Below, piece by piece: positions 1 to 7,417 of a stretch of DNA of 53,549 nucleotides (position 1 is the first letter of the stretch; each line of letters opens with the position of its first letter). The DNA lies in the NCBI GenBank assembly GCA_022792815.1, contig JAAWBS010000005.1:1-53549 (forward strand). Direction: 5' to 3'. Source of the DNA: Hungatella sp. (GTDB lineage Bacteria > Bacillota > Clostridia > Lachnospirales > Lachnospiraceae). A model generated the notes under the pieces. It worked only from the letters and a program-made list of their open reading frames with translations. It was not told where the DNA came from and made no database searches. A program made the translations under genes and the position numbers.

Positions 1-392
1 CCACCCAATCCATAAGTGAACCGCTCATTTGCCAACGTGCCATATATCATTTTCTTTCCCTGCATCCGCACTTTGGTAAAGGCATAGCCGCCGTTAATAG
101 AAACGTAGTTATAAACCGCTTCAATCTTCTTTTTCTCCCGGCTCTCAATATAGGCTTGCCAACTGTTGCCAGTCCGCTTTTCCTGATAGAATAAATCAGA
201 CATTTTCAAGCCTGCTGCCGATAATACATTTTCAGTGCTGCAATTTGCATGACAGTGTATAAGGACGGAATCACGCCCCTTTGTGACAGTAAGGGATGCC
301 TGCTTATCATCATGCGCCGGACACTGGCATTGCGCTTTGTCCTGATAACGCTTTTTCATTTGAAAATGATTCAGTATTTCATCATAAGTCAC
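1..392 (-). CDS. CHC2 zinc-finger DNA primase/replication protein, N-terminal part (runs off window)
   Basis: Partial gene running off the left edge; 130 codons are visible. The start is taken as GTG at 392-390, with a GGGGTG ribosome binding site about 5 bases upstream and an in-frame stop just beyond (413-411). The visible protein carries a primase-type zinc finger: a CPAH motif at about residues 21-24, then a HCHANC motif about 20 residues later. After that come an SDLFYQEKRTG segment and a basic region typical of plasmid and ICE primase-helicase proteins. In the family the zinc finger binds single-stranded template DNA for priming. It lies directly downstream of the small HTH gene on the same strand, an arrangement common in clostridial integrative elements. 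The catalytic TOPRIM or helicase part is outside the window, so the exact subfamily is open. Confidence 0.72.
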   Translation of the reverse strand, partial: MTYDEILNHFQMKKRYQDKAQCQCPAHDDKQASLTVTKGRDSVLIHCHANCSTENVLSAAGLKMSDLFYQEKRTGNSWQAYIESREKKKIEAVYNYVSINGGYAFTKVRMQGKKMIYGTLANERFTYGLG

Positions 393-442
393 AATTTCAC
401 CCCGATTCTGTCAATAGATTTCATAACGCTTTCCATCCTGCT

Positions 443-655
443 TTATTCTCCTGCAATCGCATCCATATACCGCCGAATCTTATCAACTTTATTCACTTTG
501 CGGTTTCCTATCCGGCATACTGCGTTTGCATCCTCCGCTATCTTCCTTGCCGTTGGCAGACCAACACCAAGCATGAAAGCAAGTTCCTTGTCAGATACCG
601 CTATGCGCTTTTCTAAAACTGCAACGTCAAAACTCTCTGCGTTTGTTTTTCTCAT
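443..655 (-). CDS. Small helix-turn-helix / excisionase-like protein (DUF6462-like)
   Basis: 70-residue protein with a central helix-turn-helix of the MerR/excisionase type (residues about 20-62): DKELAFMLGVGLPTARKIAE followed by a basic wing RIGNRKVNKVDKIRRYMD. Proteins of this size and look are common next to primase genes in Lachnospiraceae ICEs and are usually annotated DUF6462 or helix-turn-helix. The start has an AGGAG ribosome binding site 9 bases upstream. It precedes the primase-like gene on the same strand with a 50-base gap, so they are probably co-transcribed from the promoter at 720-748. A role as excision directionality factor or replication accessory factor is inference; DNA binding is well supported by the motif. 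Confidence 0.75.
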   Translation of the reverse strand: MRKTNAESFDVAVLEKRIAVSDKELAFMLGVGLPTARKIAEDANAVCRIGNRKVNKVDKIRRYMDAIAGE

Positions 656-719
656 TTTGTCACACTCCTATTATTTTTTTATGTTTATGTTGCTTTTTGT
701 CCTTGTTGGTGATACTATT

Positions 720-748
720 ATTTTACGCGATATGAATGTTTATTTCAA
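720..748 (-). promoter_or_regulatory. Sigma-A promoter for the HTH-primase genes
   Basis: On the minus strand TTGAAA (748-743) and TAAAAT (725-720) are separated by 17 bases, each with one mismatch to consensus. The site lies about 65 bases upstream of the small HTH gene. The divergent XRE regulator starts at 818, so this intergenic region is a natural place for mutual control. Confidence 0.6.
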
Positions 749-817
749 TAGTACTTGCTTATATTTATGTATATATATTCAATCGTAAATAATATATTAA
801 AGGAGATTTTGCTTATT

Positions 818-1498
818 ATGAAATACAATTTTGAAAAAATCGGAAAAAGAGTAAAAGAAGAACGCAAAGCAAAGAACTGGACACAAAAAAAACTTATGGA
901 AAAACTTAGCCCTTATTGTCCATTAGGCAGGAATACTTTATCAGATATTGAAAATGGAATTTGTTCTAATATCTCACTTACTTTATTTTCAACTTTATGC
1001 AAGGAAGAATTTTTTGATTGCGACATGGGATATTTGCTTTGCGAGTATGACGAAAAGCACCATATCGCCGCCGACATAAAAGAAGCAACTGGGCTTGATC
1101 CGGATGCAATAAACATCATACTTAACATGAAAGACCGTTTTTTAAAACTATCCATACTTAACGGTTTACTGAAAAACGATTGCTTTTTGGCGATAATTGA
1201 TGGTATTAGCTTTGCAGATTATCACATGGAAAAAAGCAAAGAATTAGACTCGATTGAAAAGATGATACAAGAAAAACATGATAATGCCGAGACTATGGAA
1301 GAAAGGGGAAAACTGGAGAAAAGATTTAATGAATACAGAACCGAACATAAATTACATGATACAAAGTCAGAGGCATACCGCTATAAACTTACAGTAGCCT
1401 TTTCCAGATTGTTGGAAGATAGGTATGAGCACTTCCCAGATATTAGTGAATCTCACTGGAAAAGAACAAGTGAACCTCGTCATTATGATATCTTTTAA
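818..1498 (+). CDS. XRE-family transcriptional regulator of a mobile element
   Basis: 226-residue protein. The N-terminal helix-turn-helix of the lambda-repressor/XRE type covers residues about 6-65: KIGKRVKEERKAKNWTQKKL, then RNTLSDIENG. The C-terminal 140 residues are charged and helical, with a coiled-coil-like region at about 130-180 (KSKELDSIEKMIQEKHDNAE). I do not recognise that part. The start at 818 is chosen because AGGAG lies 11 bases upstream, and the residues encoded before it do not look like protein. It is divergent from the HTH-primase pair and is AT-rich, unlike the chromosomal core, which fits a regulator carried by an integrative element. A role in control of transfer or excision is inference. 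Confidence 0.8.
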   Translation: MKYNFEKIGKRVKEERKAKNWTQKKLMEKLSPYCPLGRNTLSDIENGICSNISLTLFSTLCKEEFFDCDMGYLLCEYDEKHHIAADIKEATGLDPDAINIILNMKDRFLKLSILNGLLKNDCFLAIIDGISFADYHMEKSKELDSIEKMIQEKHDNAETMEERGKLEKRFNEYRTEHKLHDTKSEAYRYKLTVAFSRLLEDRYEHFPDISESHWKRTSEPRHYDIF

Positions 1499-1521
1499 CC
1501 AATCCCCTAATCACCACCACA

Positions 1522-1558
1522 AAAGCCCCCACTACTTTCCACCAGTAGCAAGGGCTTT
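1522..1558. terminator. Hairpin terminator after the XRE gene
   Basis: AAAGCCC pairs with GGGCTTT, with an inner CTACT/AGTAG stem, giving a stable two-part hairpin 23 bases after the XRE stop codon. The run of T after it is weak (cattctt). Confidence 0.55.
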
Positions 1559-1627
1559 CATTCTTGAAACTCTATTGAATTGAGATTTGAGATAAAGCCG
1601 TCATCCGTAGAAGCTATGTTTATTCTG

Positions 1628-1748
1628 TACCTTTTTCTGTACCTTTTTTACAACAAAAGACAAACTATGATAAAATGAAAATCTGCTCTCATTCTAAGAA
1701 ATCATTGACTTCAAGCTAATTTTAAAGTATGACAAACTATGATAAAAT
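1628..1748. repeat. AT-rich stretch with tandem TCTGTACCTTTT and an 18-bp direct repeat
   Basis: The 335-base region between the XRE terminator and the AlbA_2 gene has no convincing ORF. It holds a short tandem repeat (TCTGTACCTTT twice, about 1624-1648). It also has an exact 18-base direct repeat GACAAACTATGATAAAAT at 1659-1676 and 1731-1748, spaced 72 bases apart. Each copy contains TATGAT, which resembles a -10 box. The composition changes from AT-rich to GC-rich just after this region, so it may contain the recombination site of the element to the left. No integrase gene is visible, so the boundary is not proven. Confidence 0.6.
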
Positions 1749-1893
1749 CAATCATGTAATAACAAGAGTTGAGTGCTAATTCTTTTAAAAAAATTGTGCA
1801 TTCCTGTTTTTCCTTAATTTGGCGGAACCAGAAAAAACGGGGGCTTTTTCTGCCCCTCTGTATATTCATCCAGAAGGCGAAAAGATAAGCCTG

Positions 1894-3354
1894 TCACACA
1901 CTTCCTTCTGAATTCGTATAAAACAGCTGCTTTTGACTCTTAGGCTTCTCCGGTATGCTCATACACATCAGTCCCTGTTCCACCAAAGGCATCACATGCC
2001 TGCTGACGGCGTAGGAGACGGAGGTGAGGCCTAAGTACCCGCAGATCTCCTTTCTGGTCCGGGGAGTCTTACAGAACAGGAGGAGATTCTTCACATCCTC
2101 GCTCTGTGCGCCGGGAAGAAACCCTTTCTTCTCCGGCTCCCTGTAAAACCGGACCACAAAACTGCCTCTCTGATCGGAGAATTCCGGTTCTCTCAGGCCG
2201 TACTCCTCCATGGACCTCCTGATGGTGGGAATCCCCGAATACCGGTTCTCCGTGATGCCCATGACTTCCAGGGCCAGGGCCAGCACCGGATTGCGGGTAT
2301 CGGGCTGTACCTTGCCCAGCTGATCGCACCGGATCCTGCCGTAGATCCCGCCTGGATTGCGGATCTCCATACGGTCTTCAAACATGAGGATCTGGATCGG
2401 CATACCCTCTGTGTGAAAGCTGTAATCCCGGTGTACCAGGGCATTGATCACCGCCTCCCTGACCGCCGTCATGGGATAATCGGTCCTGTCCTCTCTTCTC
2501 CCGTCCGCCTGCCGGATGATGGTCCTGGTCCTCATATTTTTCCTCACAAAAGCCAGAGCTCCCTCCAGCATCTGGGGGATAGTTCCCTCAATCCTCTGAT
2601 TGTCCAGAAACCGCTCTCCCAGCACCCCCGTCTCCCCCAGCTCGGTCCCGGGGACCACCACCGCCGTCACACACAGCTGGGGCACATAGGCCTGGGGAAA
2701 CATGCCGAACAACATGACCGCACTCAGCGTCACCTGCCGTTCTCTGGTGATGCTCATCAGCTCACAGAGATCCGGCTTCGGCAGGCCGGCCAGGTTGGGC
2801 TTCCCCGATTTCAGCTGCCGGATATAGTCCTCCAGCGCCTCCTGGTCCAGAGAAGAAAAAGCCGCCCTTGGCACCTGCCTTACGTCATCCTGATACTTCT
2901 TTCGAAATGCCTCATAACTGTAGATCTCATACTCGGTCATAGGCTCGTCGCTGTCACCGATGCGGACAAATGACCCTTTCAGCCTTCCATGCCCCCGATA
3001 ATAGCAGGGCCGCTCCGCCAGATCCATCCCCGGGATCTCCGCCGCCACAAAGCTTTTTCCCTCTTTTTCCAGGACCGTCAAAAGCGGTCTCACGGCGGGT
3101 TCCATCTGCAGGCACTGGGCATTCACCTTCTTCTGCAGATCCTGGGCATCGTAAACCCCTTGTTCCCTATAGTCCTGCTCTTCATCGACTCCGAAGACGA
3201 TGATCCCTCCGTCATCCTGGTTCGAGAAACTGGACAGAGTGTCGTACAGCTTTTTAGGGCACCCCCCTGCCGCACTTTTCAGCTCCAGAGTCTGGGTCTC
3301 ACATCTCAGCTTCTGAATCCTATTTAACATTTCAGCAAATTCTTCCGACGTCAT
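1894..3354 (-). CDS. AlbA_2 (Schlafen-type) DNA-binding regulator with C-terminal ATPase-like fold
   Basis: 486 residues, full length for the COG2865-type family. The N-terminal AlbA_2 domain covers residues about 15-130: an LELKSA motif, then NQDDGGIIVFGVDE, which in the family forms the nucleic-acid-binding fold. The middle and C-terminal part holds the HATPase_c_4-like signature (VREAVINALVHRDYS, then EIRNPGG, at about residues 295-345). The end has a winged-helix segment (TRKEICGYLGLTSVSYAVSRHV). The start has GGAGGAG 8 bases upstream. It is a single-gene unit; its upstream region (3384-3509) is full of repeats, which suggests autoregulation. Such proteins are commonly called predicted transcriptional regulators. 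Their targets are usually unknown, and some take part in phage defence or stress. Confidence 0.85.
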   Translation of the reverse strand: MTSEEFAEMLNRIQKLRCETQTLELKSAAGGCPKKLYDTLSSFSNQDDGGIIVFGVDEEQDYREQGVYDAQDLQKKVNAQCLQMEPAVRPLLTVLEKEGKSFVAAEIPGMDLAERPCYYRGHGRLKGSFVRIGDSDEPMTEYEIYSYEAFRKKYQDDVRQVPRAAFSSLDQEALEDYIRQLKSGKPNLAGLPKPDLCELMSITRERQVTLSAVMLFGMFPQAYVPQLCVTAVVVPGTELGETGVLGERFLDNQRIEGTIPQMLEGALAFVRKNMRTRTIIRQADGRREDRTDYPMTAVREAVINALVHRDYSFHTEGMPIQILMFEDRMEIRNPGGIYGRIRCDQLGKVQPDTRNPVLALALEVMGITENRYSGIPTIRRSMEEYGLREPEFSDQRGSFVVRFYREPEKKGFLPGAQSEDVKNLLLFCKTPRTRKEICGYLGLTSVSYAVSRHVMPLVEQGLMCMSIPEKPKSQKQLFYTNSEGSV

Positions 3355-3383
3355 TTCAGTTTCTCCTCCTCTATATTTTAGAT

Positions 3384-3509
3384 TTTACCATTCTATTTGA
3401 GTTTATACAAGAATTCAAATAAAAAATTTGAGATGTTTACTCTTGATTTCACTTTCTCTCAAAATCTAAAATCTAAAATTTAAGATTTCACTTCCGATTT
3501 CACTTTCTC
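3384..3509 (-). promoter_or_regulatory. Repeat-rich upstream region of the AlbA_2 regulator
   Basis: AT-rich segment directly upstream of the regulator gene. Visible elements are a TATTTGA/TCAAATA inverted repeat (3394-3421), a 20-base imperfect palindrome AAATCTAAAATTTAAGATTT (3469-3488), and three copies of GATTTCACTT (3445-3454, 3484-3493, 3496-3505). The first and third copies extend to GATTTCACTTTCTC. This pattern fits an operator array. The binding protein is unknown; the adjacent regulator is the simplest candidate. Confidence 0.45.
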
Positions 3510-3600
3510 ACCTTATGATTCTTATTAAAATCCTTTTTCAGAATCTGCCGCCGTCACACTCCCATACATAGAGTTTGACTCCGAAATCCCTCATGACAGC

Positions 3601-3645
3601 AAAAAAGCCGATCCCCCGGGAATCCCCCGAAAGGTTTCGGCTTTT
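3601..3645. terminator. Terminator of the PTS operon
   Basis: AAAAAGCCGAT pairs with the CGGCTTTT side across a GC-rich loop, giving a hairpin with T runs on both strands. It lies 36 bases after the IIA stop codon, so it ends the minus-strand PTS operon. It may also act on plus-strand transcripts. Confidence 0.8.
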
Positions 3646-3680
3646 CTAAAACTTCCGTCTCTATTCTCTTGTCTCCGTCA

Positions 3681-4088
3681 TCACTCGTCCTCCTGATCCT
3701 CCGAGGCCTGGTACTCATTGACATAGATCAAATGATTCCTGGATTCCTCCAGAATCTGCCGGATCTGCTGCCCGGTGAGATACCCATCCTCCGGCTGCAG
3801 AGCCAGGCTCAGGGCGCAGGGAAGATTGATGCCGCTGATCAAGTGCCTGTGTTCCGACATGTAGGGACAGAACTTCTGGTTCACGCTGCCCCCCAGCATG
3901 TCCGTCATGATGATCACCTCGTCCTCGGGGGCAAATGCGGCGAAGACCCGGGCGATCTGTTCCTCCACGTCGCTGTCGTCCATGTAGGCACTGACGTCCG
4001 TAATATTGTCCTTGTTGGTGAGAAATTCCAGGGTGTCTCTGAGGCCGTGGGCCAGCAGATGGTGGGAACCGATGACAAATCTTCTCAT
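3681..4088 (-). CDS. PTS mannose/fructose/sorbose-family IIA component
   Basis: 135-residue cytoplasmic phosphocarrier of the EIIA-Man family. It would take phosphate from HPr on the active-site histidine, which by position is H9 in the GSHHLLAHGL segment, and pass it to IIB. The DEVIIMTDMLGGSVN segment at about residues 56-70 is the conserved region that ends in the GGS/GGT loop of the family. It is the last gene of the operon and overlaps the upstream hydrolase gene by 4 bases (ATGA), which points to translational coupling. Length is normal for a free-standing IIA. Sugar specificity cannot be read from this subunit. Confidence 0.92.
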   Translation of the reverse strand: MRRFVIGSHHLLAHGLRDTLEFLTNKDNITDVSAYMDDSDVEEQIARVFAAFAPEDEVIIMTDMLGGSVNQKFCPYMSEHRHLISGINLPCALSLALQPEDGYLTGQQIRQILEESRNHLIYVNEYQASEDQEDE

Positions 4089-5323
4089 ACACAGTCCTCC
4101 CTGATCTTCCCGATCATCTGCTCCACATATTCCTCCGCCTCCCCCTGGGGGAAGGGGGTGGACATGCTCTCATAGCCTTTTCCGAACTCGTCCTTCTCCA
4201 CGATGTACCCGGCGCTGTAGTTGGCGTATCCCCACACCAGCCGGACCGTGGCCTTCATGTTCTCCTTCATGGCCATGCCGAAGGCGGAGAACAGCTCTCC
4301 CGGCACCGTGGCAATCTCCAAGTCTCCCAGGTGGAAGATCTGGGACTCCAGACTCACATCCACTTTCCCCTGCTCCATCTTTCTCCTTAGATGGCGGATG
4401 CCGGACCACAGAAGCTTTCTCTGATCCTCGTCGGCGGCCGCGTCCAGCTTCTTCTGATCCTCCTGGATCTGGGCCCGGATGGCCTCCTTGTCATAGGCGT
4501 GACGGATATGGTAATCCAGAGTTTTTACTCCCTGAACGCTCAGCTCCACAGGATGTTCCTCCTGTCCGATCCGGCGGATCTGGTCCATGATCTCGTCCCG
4601 GACCCGCCAAAGCTCCCTCTCGTCGTTGCCCCGGCGGTACTGGCGGTTGCCCATGTCCCCGCAGGCTCCCTGCATGGTGATAAAGGTGGTCTGATACTGT
4701 TCGTCCAGAGCTTTCCCCACATTGCCCAGGAGGTCGGAGCTGATCTTCATATTGTGGATTCCAAGAACCGTGGGGTGGCAGGTGAAATGGAAGATGCCTG
4801 CCGCCACATGGTTCTCATTGCGAAACAGAATCAGATTCACATCCTTGTCGCCGGGTTTGTCCTTATAATTCCGGTTGCCGTACACTCCTTCTATGGTTCC
4901 CCGGACCACGTAAGGAGTCACCGGAAGAAAGCCCCGGTCAAAGCACTCGTCGGCCGCCGCGAAGATCTGCCTCATGCAGAATTCCCGATATACCGCCTTG
5001 CGCCTGTTCCTGTCCTCCCCCTCATCCTCAAAGCTGACGTCCGGGCCCGAGTGGGTATGTATGGTGGAAATGACGATATGCTCCTGTGGAATCGAATATT
5101 TTGCAGCCAGGACCCGGCGTGGGTAGTCGGAGATCTCCTTCTCCAGTCTGCACAGATCCAGGGTGATCCACAAAAATACCTGTCCGTCGATCCTCAGCGC
5201 CAGAGCTCTGCAGGAAAGCGGGTCCAACACGCCGATGGATTTGCCTGTACGCATGGCGTACCCGCGCATGTACATGGGGAACTCTGGGGTAATGTCCCGT
5301 TTTGCCGCACTTACTTCAACCAT
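4085..5323 (-). CDS. Neutral/alkaline ceramidase-like hydrolase embedded in a PTS operon
   Basis: 412 residues resembling the N-terminal catalytic domain of neutral/alkaline non-lysosomal ceramidases. Features are an N-terminal AAKRDITPEFPMYMRGY segment, a zinc-ligand type THTHSGPD motif at about residue 88, and FHFTCHPTVLG at about residue 178, both hallmark motifs of the fold. No signal peptide is seen, so it is probably cytoplasmic. That argues against ceramide and for a small imported substrate. It lies between IID and IIA, 32 bases after IID and overlapping IIA by 4 bases, so it is expressed with the transporter. A role in deacylating or hydrolysing the phosphorylated sugar brought in by the PTS is inference. 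Confidence 0.8.
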   Translation of the reverse strand: MVEVSAAKRDITPEFPMYMRGYAMRTGKSIGVLDPLSCRALALRIDGQVFLWITLDLCRLEKEISDYPRRVLAAKYSIPQEHIVISTIHTHSGPDVSFEDEGEDRNRRKAVYREFCMRQIFAAADECFDRGFLPVTPYVVRGTIEGVYGNRNYKDKPGDKDVNLILFRNENHVAAGIFHFTCHPTVLGIHNMKISSDLLGNVGKALDEQYQTTFITMQGACGDMGNRQYRRGNDERELWRVRDEIMDQIRRIGQEEHPVELSVQGVKTLDYHIRHAYDKEAIRAQIQEDQKKLDAAADEDQRKLLWSGIRHLRRKMEQGKVDVSLESQIFHLGDLEIATVPGELFSAFGMAMKENMKATVRLVWGYANYSAGYIVEKDEFGKGYESMSTPFPQGEAEEYVEQMIGKIREDCV

Positions 5324-5355
5324 TTTCTTTTCCCCTCTTTCACATCCAGTCTGTC

Positions 5356-6156
5356 CTATGCCAAGATACCCAGGGCGGAGCAGATCATGGAGAATACGAT
5401 GACGATCAGAATGATGGTGGTCACCTTCATTCCTTTTCTGCCTATAAGCTTATACAGCCCCCACACGGCCAGAACAGAGATCATGGACGGCAGGATCTTG
5501 TCAAGCAGATCCGCCAGAGGCATGCTGATCTCTCCCATCTGGAACACCAGCGGAGTCTTGGCAGTGACGACGGTTGCTGCCAGAGCGCCCACCACCGTCA
5601 GACCCAGGACGGAGGCGGCATCGGTGATCTGGGCGATGCGGCTGCCGAATTTGGTGATCAGCTTGGTTCCCTCTTTGTATCCCACCCACATCAGCTGCGT
5701 GCGGATGCCGATGAAGATCAGGTTGGTGAGAAGCCACAGGAATACGCCTACCGGGTTGCCCTCCAGGGCCATGTATCCGGCGATGGAGCCCATGATGGTG
5801 GGAAGCAGCGTCCAGATCAGGGTGTCGCCGATGCCGGCCAGAGGTCCCATAAGGCTGACTTTAATATTCTGAACCGCGTCGCAGGCGCTGATTCCCTCCT
5901 TGTCCTCCAGAGCCAGGGTGGCGCCGAATACCAGGTTGGCAGCCCACGGGTGGGTGTTGAAATATTTAAAATGATTGTTCAGAGCCTCCACATACTCGTC
6001 GTCATCGGGATAGATCTTCCTGAGAAGCGGCCCGATGCCGAACACCACCGCGGGGGCCAGCTGGGTATCGTAGTTGAACGTGGTTACCGCCATCAGAGAC
6101 CAGCGGATGGCGCCCTTGACACAGTCTTTTTTTGTTAAAACAGGTTCTCTACTCAT
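5356..6156 (-). CDS. PTS mannose/fructose/sorbose-family IID component
   Basis: 266-residue membrane protein, normal length for EIID. The N-terminal cytoplasmic part has the family signature FNYDTQLAPAVVFGIGPLL, then the LMGPLAGIGDTL motif at about residues 131-142. Several hydrophobic segments follow, towards the C-terminus. With IIC it forms the sugar-translocating channel. It overlaps the end of IIC by 8 bases, so the two are translationally coupled. The family includes importers of mannose, fructose, sorbose, GlcNAc, GalNAc and unsaturated glycosaminoglycan disaccharides; the substrate is not decided by sequence alone. Confidence 0.95.
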   Translation of the reverse strand: MSREPVLTKKDCVKGAIRWSLMAVTTFNYDTQLAPAVVFGIGPLLRKIYPDDDEYVEALNNHFKYFNTHPWAANLVFGATLALEDKEGISACDAVQNIKVSLMGPLAGIGDTLIWTLLPTIMGSIAGYMALEGNPVGVFLWLLTNLIFIGIRTQLMWVGYKEGTKLITKFGSRIAQITDAASVLGLTVVGALAATVVTAKTPLVFQMGEISMPLADLLDKILPSMISVLAVWGLYKLIGRKGMKVTTIILIVIVFSMICSALGILA

Positions 6157-6919
6157 CTTCTAATCCTCCTGCAAAACCAACATTTGCTCTCATCTCGTTA
6201 TCCATGTAGAACTTATAGGCCAAGGCCAGTCCCAAAAGGGCGATTCCCAGCACAGGCATCTTCAGATAAGCGCTGAGCACAAATCCGATGAGAATATAGT
6301 TGAAATATTTCTTCGCCGGCATGTAGTGGAGCAACATGGCGATTCCGAGTCCGGGAAGGAGCTTTCCTGCCAGGGACAGTCCGCCGGTGACCCATGCCGG
6401 AAGCACGTCCAGGATGGCCTGAACCAAGGGGGCGCCTGCCGTCAGAGCGATGGCCGTGGGGAGAGACATAAACACGGCCACCATGACGGGACACAGATAG
6501 AGGATGCGGTACATCTTGTTAAACTCCTTCTGGTTGGCATACTTCTGAGCCTTCTGGGCGATAAAAGAGTTGCAGATCTTAAACAGCACGTCCATCTGAA
6601 CCCCCAGCATGCCCACGGGAAGTCCGATGGTCATCCCCACCTCCGGGCCCTGGCCCGTGGTCTTGGCAAATGCACAGGCGATGATGGTGGCGACTCCGTA
6701 GTCCGGCACGGAGGAACCGCCCAGGGCCGCCACGCCCAGGGACATCAGGGTAAAGGTACCGCCGATGTAGAGGCCGCTGTTCATGTCTCCCAGGATCAGA
6801 CCGCACAGGAATCCGACGATGGCCGGTCTGGCGTGGGTCAGAGACAGACCCCGGCGGTCTAAGTTGATCTCCGCCGCAACCAGCACCAGCAAAATAATTT
6901 GCAAAGCAGAAAGTGTCAT
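6149..6919 (-). CDS. PTS mannose/fructose/sorbose-family IIC component
   Basis: 256-residue polytopic membrane protein matching EIIC of the mannose-type PTS. It starts with an ALQIILLVLVAAEINLDRRG helix, and has GFLCGLILGDMNSGLYIGGT at about residues 35-54 and the GQGPEVGMTIGLPVGMLGVQ segment at about 90-110. It forms the translocation channel with IID. AGGAGGG lies 7 bases before the ATG. It follows IIB by 12 bases and overlaps IID by 8 bases. Confidence 0.95.
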   Translation of the reverse strand: MTLSALQIILLVLVAAEINLDRRGLSLTHARPAIVGFLCGLILGDMNSGLYIGGTFTLMSLGVAALGGSSVPDYGVATIIACAFAKTTGQGPEVGMTIGLPVGMLGVQMDVLFKICNSFIAQKAQKYANQKEFNKMYRILYLCPVMVAVFMSLPTAIALTAGAPLVQAILDVLPAWVTGGLSLAGKLLPGLGIAMLLHYMPAKKYFNYILIGFVLSAYLKMPVLGIALLGLALAYKFYMDNEMRANVGFAGGLEDE

Positions 6920-6931
6920 TTGTTTTCCCTC

Positions 6932-7417
6932 CTATTTTAAGAACTCGTCCAGACTGATCACCGAATCCGCCGGGACGTACTGGGCGTACAGCTTTGTGCC
7001 CGAGGCCTGGATCCTCTTGTAGGCCTCGATCTCCCGGTCGTTGGCGTAGGCTCTCTGGTACAATTTTACGCTGTGCTCTCCCTCCGCCGGTTTGGTGGTG
7101 CCTCCCACCACCAGCTCCGGGATCTGCACTCCCTCGTCCAGAAGACGAAGCAGCGTCACAGGGCTCTTTACGATGATAAAGACATTGTGGTCATTGTACT
7201 TGCCCGCCTTAAAGTTGTTGACCGCCACTTCTTCCGTGATGATGGAGATGGCCATCCCCGTAGGCCTGGCCAGCTTCATGCTGGCTTTTGTCAGCTCATT
7301 GGTGGCAACGGCGTCGTCGATGATCATGATCCGCTGAGCACCCGAGCGCCCCGCCCACTGGGTGGCCACGATGCCGTGAAGCAGGCGGTTGTCGATTCTT
7401 GCTAAAACAATACCCAT
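6932..7417 (-). CDS. PTS mannose/fructose/sorbose-family IIB component
   Basis: 161 residues, normal length for EIIB of this family. The phosphorylated histidine is H14 in the ARIDNRLLHGIVATQW motif. It receives phosphate from IIA and passes it to the sugar during transport. The ATG overlaps the stop codon of the LevR-like gene by one base (TAATG), and its ribosome binding site AGGAGG lies inside that gene, so regulator and transporter are made from one transcript. Confidence 0.95.
   Translation of the reverse strand: MGIVLARIDNRLLHGIVATQWAGRSGAQRIMIIDDAVATNELTKASMKLARPTGMAISIITEEVAVNNFKAGKYNDHNVFIIVKSPVTLLRLLDEGVQIPELVVGGTTKPAEGEHSVKLYQRAYANDREIEAYKRIQASGTKLYAQYVPADSVISLDEFLK

Noticed and set aside
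249..788. 179-codon plus-strand open frame at the left edge
   Set aside because: Opposite the primase and HTH genes, hydrophobic nonsense composition, no ribosome binding site.
1705..1733. Promoter TTGACT-17-TATGAC before the AlbA_2 gene region
   Set aside because: It reads on the plus strand into the 3' end of a minus-strand gene, with no plus-strand gene to serve; probably chance in AT-rich DNA.
4391..5872. 493-codon plus-strand open frame opposite the ceramidase-like and IID genes
   Set aside because: It is the antisense shadow of two well-supported minus-strand genes, has no recognisable domain and no ribosome binding site.
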